Assembly (NCBI GenBank): GCA_964461295.1
Contig: CAYWTX010000704.1
Coordinates: 1-11,963, forward strand
DNA from: CAYWTX01 sp964461295
GTDB lineage: Bacteria; Planctomycetota; Phycisphaerae; SM23-33
DNA length: 11,963 nucleotides
Direction of reading: 5' to 3'
The position numbers and the translations under genes are program-made. Numbering within the stretch: position 1 is the first letter of the stretch; each line of letters starts with the position of its first letter. Below are positions 7,584-11,963 of the stretch, piece after piece. The notes below the pieces were generated by a model, which did not search any database, was not told the origin of the DNA, and saw nothing but the letters and a program-made list of their open reading frames with translations.

Positions 7584-8711
7584 ATGCGCCCATTGCCGCT
7601 GACGCTCAGCCTTCTCCTGCTCGCCGCCCCCGCGCTCGCCGTCGACACGCGCCCCGCACTCAGCGACCGCGAGAAGATGCAGCGCTTCATGGAACTCAAC
7701 AATCTGGTCCGCCAGCACTTCGTCGACAAGAAGTACGCCGAAGCGGAAACCTGCTGCCGACAGCAGCTCGCCTTGTTCCCCAACAGGAACGAGGCCCGCT
7801 ATAACCTCGCCTGCGCCCTCAGCCGCCAGGGCAACAAGCCCCAGGCGCTGGAGGCCCTCGCCAAGGCCGTCGAGAACGGCTACAACAACCTCGACCACAT
7901 GCAGGCCGACGACGACCTGACGCCCATCCGCGAGGACAAGGCGTACATCGACCTGGTCAAGAAGATCGAGGCGTCGGGCGCGCCGGCCATCCGCGCCGAC
8001 GCCAATCAGCACATCGTCGAGGCCGCGCCCGCCTCCGGCCTGGCCTACCGCCTGCGCCTTCCCAAGACCGCCACCAGGGACAAGCCCGTGCGGCTGATCG
8101 TATGGCTCCACCCCTCCGGCGGATCGATGAACGACGCCGCCGAAAAGCTCGCCCCGCGGTTGCTCGGGCTCGACTACGGGCTGATGGTCTTCACCAGGAA
8201 GAGCTTCGCCGGCTGGTCGGACCAGGATGCCGGCGCCCTGACCAGATCGCTGAAGGCGGCCGGGCAGGTCGAGGGCGTGGACGCCAACAAGCCGGTTCTG
8301 ATGGGCTTCAGTGCCGGCGGGCAGATGGCCTTGTCGCTGTGGCAGAACGATCCCAACTCCATCGGCGGCATGGTGCTCGACGCCGCCTACCCCGTCCAAC
8401 GCGACCCCAACACCGGCCAGTTCTCGGCCACCCCGCTGCCCAAGCACGACGGCATCAAGGCCGTGCCGATCCTCGTGGTGGTCGGCGGCAAGGACGGCGG
8501 GGCGAAGCTCTGGAAGAGCCTCGAGGACAAGTGGCGACAGGGCGGCGTGCCGCTCGTCGTCCGCTACGTCGAAGGCCGCGGGCACGAATGGCTGGTGGCC
8601 GGCAAGGAACTGACCGCGCTGGAGGACTGGCTCAAACAGGTCGCCAGGGGCGAACTGCCGGGCAGGACCGCCGAGGCGGCCTCCAAGCCTGCCGCAAACA
8701 CGGCCGAATGA
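7584..8711 (+). CDS. Secreted TPR-alpha/beta-hydrolase fusion, probable esterase
   Basis: The protein has 375 residues with a signal peptide at 1-19 (LTLSLLLLAAPALA). A short TPR-like helical pair lies at about 40-100 (YAEAETCCRQQLALFPNRNEARYNLACALS, shown here in two overlapping helices). From about 155 an alpha/beta-hydrolase domain begins. It shows the oxyanion-hole region LHPSGG (175-180), the nucleophile elbow GFSAGG with Ser243, a probable acid Asp304 in VVGGKDGG, and the catalytic His334 in GRGHEW. The order and spacing fit the esterase/dienelactone-hydrolase-like superfamily, so a carboxyl-ester or similar substrate is likely; nothing shows which. The start ATG has GAAGGGA (7566-7572) 11 nt upstream, a rather long spacing. 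The stop lies 1 nt before the next start, so the two genes are probably translationally coupled. Confidence 0.9.
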   Translation: MRPLPLTLSLLLLAAPALAVDTRPALSDREKMQRFMELNNLVRQHFVDKKYAEAETCCRQQLALFPNRNEARYNLACALSRQGNKPQALEALAKAVENGYNNLDHMQADDDLTPIREDKAYIDLVKKIEASGAPAIRADANQHIVEAAPASGLAYRLRLPKTATRDKPVRLIVWLHPSGGSMNDAAEKLAPRLLGLDYGLMVFTRKSFAGWSDQDAGALTRSLKAAGQVEGVDANKPVLMGFSAGGQMALSLWQNDPNSIGGMVLDAAYPVQRDPNTGQFSATPLPKHDGIKAVPILVVVGGKDGGAKLWKSLEDKWRQGGVPLVVRYVEGRGHEWLVAGKELTALEDWLKQVARGELPGRTAEAASKPAANTAE

Positions 8712-8712
8712 C

Positions 8713-9387
8713 ATGGGGCCTCACGCGATGCCTCCGAATCAGGACATCCAGTGGGCGCGGCGCATCAAGCCGGTGCTGATCCGCCGTCTGTACGAACTCG
8801 ACGCCCTCGGCATTCGCGACGAGGAACTGCTCGACGAGGTCGGTTACGCGCTGCTGGCCCGTTGCGAGACCATCCGCCGCGTGACGCACCGGCTGTGCCC
8901 GTCCTGCGGCGGCAAGCTTTCCGGCGGCCCGCCGGCCGAGACGCCCATCCACTGTGCCGGATGCGACTGGCACAGCACCTGGGGGCACTACCATCGCTCG
9001 TACAAGGGGCGGCGCATCCACGGCGGGCGGGCGTTTCCGGCGTTCACCGAGTTCCTCGCCGCATTCCCCGCCGCCAGATCGCCCGAGCAGAAGATGATCG
9101 TCATCGACCGGCTCATCCACGCCGTACACGAGCAGGCATCGCTGGTCTGGGCCACCCCGGCCGCGTGCAACCTCATCGACGCCAAGCGCGACGAGGTGCT
9201 TCACATGCTGAATGACCTGGCCATCGGCCCCGCCAGCAGCGACGGCGTCGGCGACCGCCATGCCCAGTGGCAGCGAATCACCGAACTGTCCGAGACCGCC
9301 ACGCGCGAGTTCTACGACAAGCGGGGCAGGAGCTTCGGCGACGGGGCCTACATCACCGTGTGGAAGGACAAGCCCCAGCAGCCCTGA
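8713..9387 (+). CDS. Conserved-type zinc-ribbon protein of unknown function
   Basis: The 224-residue protein has no signal peptide or membrane segment. Residues 15-60 are helical (IKPVLIRRLYELDALGIRDE, then LLDEVGYALLARCETIRRVT). A four-cysteine zinc ribbon follows: CPSC at 62-65 and CAGC at 81-84. Next comes an aromatic/His-rich stretch (CDWHSTWGHYHRSYKGR), then a mostly helical C-terminal half (MIVIDRLIHAVHEQ, then ATPAACNLIDAKRDEVLHML). I recognise the overall pattern as a family seen in other bacteria but know no function for it. Zinc ribbons often bind nucleic acids or proteins, which does not decide the role here. The first ATG (8713) is 1 nt after the preceding stop. An ATG at 8728 with GGGG upstream is an equally good start and would shorten the protein by five residues. 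Confidence 0.85.
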   Translation: MGPHAMPPNQDIQWARRIKPVLIRRLYELDALGIRDEELLDEVGYALLARCETIRRVTHRLCPSCGGKLSGGPPAETPIHCAGCDWHSTWGHYHRSYKGRRIHGGRAFPAFTEFLAAFPAARSPEQKMIVIDRLIHAVHEQASLVWATPAACNLIDAKRDEVLHMLNDLAIGPASSDGVGDRHAQWQRITELSETATREFYDKRGRSFGDGAYITVWKDKPQQP

Positions 9388-9414
9388 TCTCCTTCCTGAA
9401 TCCCCTCTCCTTCC

Positions 9415-9451
9415 GGGTGCCACGGCTGCAAACAGCGCAGCCGCGGCACCC
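9415..9451. repeat. 15-bp-stem hairpin after the zinc-ribbon gene
   Basis: GGGTGCCACGGCTGC (9415-9429) pairs with GCAGCCGCGGCACCC (9437-9451) at 14 of 15 positions across a 7-nt loop. It begins 28 nt after the stop at 9387, so it could end or protect the upstream transcript. It lacks a T-run, and its GTGCCACGGCTG wording is that of a dispersed repeat, related in style to the hairpin at the left edge of the window. Confidence 0.7.
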
Positions 9452-9547
9452 AGCCGAAGCCAAGTGCGATGCTCGATCTTTCTGATCCCGTCATTTGACA
9501 TACACCATTCGATATGCGGCTATAGCATTGCTATTTGCCATTGCGTT

Positions 9548-9745
9548 CTCTTCAGCCCAACGGGCTGGAAGAATACAGCCCAGGGCAACGCCCTGGGTAC
9601 CAGAGAATTAGTAGAACAAGCCCTGTAAGGGCGACAGAGGTGCGAAGAAAGGTTCTTTCGCCCTTTCAGGGCTTGACTGAAGGGGATCACAGATTCCCAG
9701 GGCGTTGCCCTGGGCTTTAATCCCTCAGCCTTTCAGGCTGAAGAG
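9548..9745. repeat. Composite REPIN-like inverted element, about 198 bp
   Basis: Three hairpins on the left half recur in reverse order and orientation on the right half. CAGCCC-AAC-GGGCTG (9553-9567) matches CAGCCT-TTC-AGGCTG (9726-9740). CCCAGGGC-AAC-GCCCTGGG (9579-9597) is the exact reverse complement of 9696-9714. CAAGCCCTGTAAGGGCGACAG (9617-9637) matches the reverse complement of 9655-9675 at 19 of 21. Gaps between units mirror too: 11 and 11 bp, then 19 and 20 bp. The outer CTCTTCAGCC ends pair exactly (9548-9557 with 9736-9745). A further GAGCGAAG-A-CTTCGCTC palindrome (9743-9759) touches the right end. The element sits between two convergent genes and encodes nothing credible. REP doublets in inverted orientation (REPINs) are the nearest known class; no TnpA-REP transposase is in this window. 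Confidence 0.8.
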
Positions 9746-9791
9746 CGAAGACTTCGCTCCTGGATCGCAACAATCATGCTGCACATCTTCC

Positions 9792-10943
9792 CTATTCGCC
9801 ATTCTCCCCCTCGTCTTCGGCCAGGTATTCCTCCACCGCCGTCTTCACTGCCTCGGGCGCGAGCGACTCATCCCAACGCAGGAAGACCGCCTTTCGCTTC
9901 GCGTCGGCGAACAGGTAGTGCGACACCAGCGCGATCCGCCGGCACTGAAGCGACTCGTCGGCTTCGCCGGCCGGCGCGGCAATCGAGAACGCTGCCATCG
10001 CACCCAGGATCGGCCGCACCTGCTCCTCCACAACCGGCAGGGGCAGCGGCGGGCCTTCGGCAACTTCGCCCCCGACCACGAAGAACGTCTTCATCCGCTT
10101 GCGGCTGCCGGAGGGCTGCACCAGCAGGAAGCGGAATTCCTCCAGCGGCGCGACGTGCTCGAACGCCCGGTCCTGCAACTCCGCCAGCCGCGCCAGCCGC
10201 ACCTTCAGCGCCCCGGCCCGCTCGAACTCCAGCGCCGCGGCCGCGCGGCGCATCTGCTCCTGCCATTCGCGCTCGCGCTCGGCTCGCCCGCCCGCCGCGA
10301 AGTCCGCCGCGCCCGCGACGGCGCGCCGGTAGTCCTCCATCGAGATCGAGCCGTCGCACGGCGCCAGGCAGCGGCCCATCTGCCCATAGGAGCATCGCGG
10401 GGCGTTGGGGCTGCGGCGCAGGCAGCGAACGTCGCGGCAGAGGTCCAGCGTGTCCTGCACGACGTCGATGAACCGCTCCGCGTCGCGCCCGCTGTAGAAC
10501 GGGCCGACCACGCGCCCGCCCGCGCCCGGAACGTCGCGAGTCCGCTCGAAGTGCGGGTACGCCTCGTCGGGGATCACGCGCACGAACCATGCCGGCCGGT
10601 ACGCCAGCATCTTCTGATACGCCCGCGGATATATCTGACGGGCGAGTTCCAGGTACTGCCATTCGGTCTCGAAATGCCCGCCCGCCAGCTTCCAGTGTAT
10701 GGCGGCGGTGATCTCCCGCAAGTCGGCGGCGCGCTTGCTGGTGTCTTCGTTCGGCGCCTCCAGCCGCCCGCGAAGCCGCGCGCGGATGCTCGCCGCCGTG
10801 GCCAGCAGGATCGGCTCGCCCCCCGACCCCGTCAACAGAAACACGCCCCGCTTGGCGGGGATCCCGGCCGCCTGCTCATCGCCCAGCGGCGGCTGAACGG
10901 GGAGGGAAGCGTCGAAGATGTTGAGCCAAGGCGGCTCGGTCAT
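9792..10943 (-). CDS. UvrC-like protein with degenerate GIY-YIG and no C-terminal nuclease
   Basis: From the ATG at 10941-10943 the protein has 383 residues; a GTG at 10985 would add 14. It matches the N-terminal half of the excinuclease subunit UvrC. The GIY-YIG core region is at about 32-110 (RGVFLLTG at 32-39, then ILLATAASIRARLRGR at 45-60). The central UvrC Cys block is at about 145-200 (GPFYSGRDAERF, then CSYGQMGRCLAPCDG), and a UVR motif at about 227-256 (MRRAAAALEFERAGALKVRL) would contact UvrB. The catalytic tyrosines are gone: GVY is GVF (Phe35) and YVG is LLA. Arg54 or Arg56 and Glu94 or Glu99 may survive. Cysteines 169, 174, 184, 192 and 196 are kept, and the last three keep the 8- and 4-residue spacing of the UvrC iron-sulfur ligands. 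The C-terminal RNase-H-like nuclease and HhH domains of full UvrC (about 600 residues) are absent. Cho nucleases are also N-half UvrC proteins but keep their active site. The role is probably accessory, not incision. Confidence 0.82.
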   Translation of the reverse strand: MTEPPWLNIFDASLPVQPPLGDEQAAGIPAKRGVFLLTGSGGEPILLATAASIRARLRGRLEAPNEDTSKRAADLREITAAIHWKLAGGHFETEWQYLELARQIYPRAYQKMLAYRPAWFVRVIPDEAYPHFERTRDVPGAGGRVVGPFYSGRDAERFIDVVQDTLDLCRDVRCLRRSPNAPRCSYGQMGRCLAPCDGSISMEDYRRAVAGAADFAAGGRAEREREWQEQMRRAAAALEFERAGALKVRLARLAELQDRAFEHVAPLEEFRFLLVQPSGSRKRMKTFFVVGGEVAEGPPLPLPVVEEQVRPILGAMAAFSIAAPAGEADESLQCRRIALVSHYLFADAKRKAVFLRWDESLAPEAVKTAVEEYLAEDEGENGE

Positions 10944-11000
10944 AAACCGGTCCGATCCGTGCGACCAGACAAACGACCAGCCCACGACGCTGGACGCGCA

Positions 11001-11006
11001 CCTCCC
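11001..11006 (-). promoter_or_regulatory. Strong Shine-Dalgarno-like GGGAGG between fabZ-like and uvrC-like genes
   Basis: On the minus strand GGGAGG directly follows the TAG stop of the dehydratase gene. It lies 15 nt before the GTG at 10985 (long for a ribosome site) and 57 nt before the ATG at 10943 (too long). It therefore favours the longer GTG start or coupled re-initiation, whereas the poorly conserved 14-residue extension favours the ATG. The start of the UvrC-like gene is left open on this point. Confidence 0.35.
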
Positions 11007-11480
11007 CTACAACCACATGCCTGTGATCTGCCCCTCGAAGACCATCTTGCCGTCCACGAATCCCTGCGTGTCGCCCACGATCCTGCGCGACTTCTGCTCC
11101 ACCATCTTGCCCATCATCACCAGCCGCTGGCCGGGCACCACCTCGCCGCGGAACTTGATCGCGTCGGCGGCGCCGAAGCCCAGGAACCCCTTGCCGGGAT
11201 TCTCGCTCACCACGAAGTAGCTCACCAGTTGGGCAGCCGTCTCGATCATCAGCACGCCGGGGAGGATCGGGCGGCCGGGGATGTGCCCGCGAACCCAGAA
11301 CTCGTCGGCCCGCACGTCGCGATAGCCGACGATCACGCTCTGCTGGCGGTCCACGAACAGCACGCCGTCCAGCAGCGCGAACTCGAAACGGTGCGGATTG
11401 ACCTTGAAGATGTCCTCGCGCGTCGCGAGCACTCTGCTGAAGTCGATCGAAGCGGGTTCGACGAATGGTTTGGGAGGCAT
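11007..11480 (-). CDS. fabZ: FabZ-type (3R)-hydroxyacyl-ACP dehydratase
   Basis: The 157-residue cytosolic HotDog-fold protein would dehydrate 3-hydroxyacyl-ACP in fatty-acid elongation. The FabZ signature is clear: VNPHRFEFALLDGV at 27-40 fits the PHR-x-P-F-x-x-x-D region, and RGHIPGRPILPGVLMIETAA at 64-83 holds the catalytic His66 and Glu80. A later strand (IKFRGEVVPGQRLVM) is the usual second beta-sheet motif. Length agrees with FabZ (about 145-160). I chose the ATG at 11478-11480, with AGGGA 8 nt upstream. The open frame runs to 11582, but those extra 34 residues resemble nothing in the family. The UvrC-like gene lies directly downstream, in the same frame beyond the stop. It could be a paralogue serving another acyl pathway, since no other fatty-acid genes are in view. 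Confidence 0.88.
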   Translation of the reverse strand: MPPKPFVEPASIDFSRVLATREDIFKVNPHRFEFALLDGVLFVDRQQSVIVGYRDVRADEFWVRGHIPGRPILPGVLMIETAAQLVSYFVVSENPGKGFLGFGAADAIKFRGEVVPGQRLVMMGKMVEQKSRRIVGDTQGFVDGKMVFEGQITGMWL

Positions 11481-11592
11481 CGCGGGAATCCCTGGAAGGA
11501 GCCATGTTCCGCCGCGGCCTTCGCGACGATAACAGGGCAAACTAGCAGCCCTATGCGTGCCGGTCAACGCCAAATCAGGCATGGTTCAGGAC

Positions 11593-11665
11593 GTGCCGCT
11601 TCCCGGCGGCACAACTATACGGAGTTGTGGATCCCGGCAGCCGCAACTCGGAGAGTTGCGCCACC
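11593..11665. repeat. Cluster of three small hairpins upstream of the fabZ-like gene
   Basis: GTGCCGC (11593-11599) pairs with GCGGCAC (11606-11612). CACAACT (11610-11616) pairs with AGTTGTG (11623-11629). CGCAACTC (11642-11649) pairs with GAGTTGCG (11653-11660) across GGA and is followed by CCACC. Read on the minus strand, the second hairpin is likewise followed by CCGCC, so the second and third are head-to-head copies of one repeat type. The first two share bases and cannot form together. Confidence 0.7.
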
Positions 11666-11963
11666 CAGACCCCAACCATGCCCCTGATCACGTCGGAGGC
11701 CCGCAGGCGCGGCAGCCCTGTCCCCGGACTGCACGAATTGCACGAAGCGGGGCGTGGTTCACAATGGCGTAGTCCTGGAACACTCTTCCTCCTCGCCCAG
11801 ACAGGGCGACAGAAAGCTCGCGAACTGGCGAAGTCCTACTGTGACCACGTCTTCTCCTGGAAGCGCGCCGAAGCATCGTATGTTCCCGCAGTTTGTGAAA
11901 GAATCGGAGTTCATCCCGATGCTTGCGCAACCCCAACAGAGCCGTGCCGTGCCGGCACGGTTG
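11666..11963. other. Stretch with no supported gene, one open frame running off the edge
   Basis: A plus-strand frame from ATG 11678 stays open to the window end (95 codons, with FLLAQTGRQKARELAKSYC in its middle). It has no ribosome binding site and starts just after a repeat. Its third-position GC drops in the second half, and it runs through the 14-bp palindrome at 11947-11960. An open minus-strand frame at 11688-11936 is no better. The frame could be the start of a gene truncated by the window, but I cannot support it as coding. Confidence 0.4.
11947..11960. repeat. 14-bp palindrome, copy 3
   Basis: This is an exact third copy of CCGTGCCGGCACGG, 7.3 kb from the pair in the 4175-4720 gap and 3 bp from the window edge. 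The preceding CCGTG at 11943 overlaps as a partial copy. Confidence 0.7.

Noticed and set aside
9415..9451. Intrinsic terminator of the zinc-ribbon gene
   Set aside because: The stem is good and placed well, but there is no T-run and its wording is that of a dispersed repeat, so it is listed as a repeat only.
9495..9526. TTGACA (9495-9500) followed by TATAGC (9521-9526) as a promoter
   Set aside because: The spacer is 20 nt, the -10 match is weak, and no plus-strand gene lies downstream; the next gene is convergent.
9535..9720. Short open frames translating the composite repeat (for example with SPGQRPGY)
   Set aside because: The reading comes from hairpin repeat DNA; both halves are explained by inverted symmetry and no start signal is present.
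11481..11582. A 34-residue upstream extension of the FabZ-like protein
   Set aside because: The extension has no family resemblance. The ATG at 11478-11480 has an AGGGA site 8 nt upstream and gives the usual FabZ length.

Overview
This is a GC-rich bacterial segment. A Planctomycetes or other PVC-group origin is my inference. It rests on three things: a very large secreted PQQ-type propeller protein, a FabZ-type dehydratase with a planctomycete-looking HotDog motif, and gaps between genes that are full of small hairpin repeats. I recognise no phage, plasmid, transposase, CRISPR or rRNA/tRNA gene.

Layout. A secreted 1351-residue PQQ-like beta-propeller protein fills 119-4174 on the minus strand. 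A 546-bp gap (4175-4720) separates it from a divergent plus-strand run of four genes: a LysE/RhtB-type membrane exporter (4721-5464), a secreted PDZ plus terpenoid-cyclase-fold protein (5528-7519), a secreted TPR plus alpha/beta-hydrolase protein (7584-8711), and a zinc-ribbon protein of unknown function (8713-9387). The last three are separated by 64 nt and 1 nt and look like one transcription unit. A convergent minus-strand pair follows after a repeat-filled gap: a FabZ/HotDog dehydratase (11007-11480) and, just downstream, a UvrC-like protein (9792-10943). The UvrC-like protein keeps the Cys cluster and UVR motif but has lost its GIY-YIG tyrosines and the C-terminal nuclease half. The last 480 bp carry repeats and no gene I can support.

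How the genes relate. The PQQ-propeller, PDZ/cyclase-fold and TPR/hydrolase proteins all start with signal peptides, which suggests envelope or periplasmic work; no pathway can be named. The FabZ-like protein fits fatty-acid or lipid synthesis. Its pairing with a UvrC-like protein has no obvious metabolic logic.

The most interesting material is non-coding. A composite inverted element at 9548-9745 is built from three hairpins repeated in mirror order with matching spacings. Two distant hairpins, at 12-39 and 11640-11665, share loop and flank but differ by three compensated base pairs in the stem. A perfect 14-bp palindrome occurs three times. Repeat-like sequence also abuts the start of, and lies in frame inside, the LysE-type gene. 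I do not see a clear new defence or biosynthetic system. The best protein candidate for something undescribed is the degenerate UvrC-like protein.
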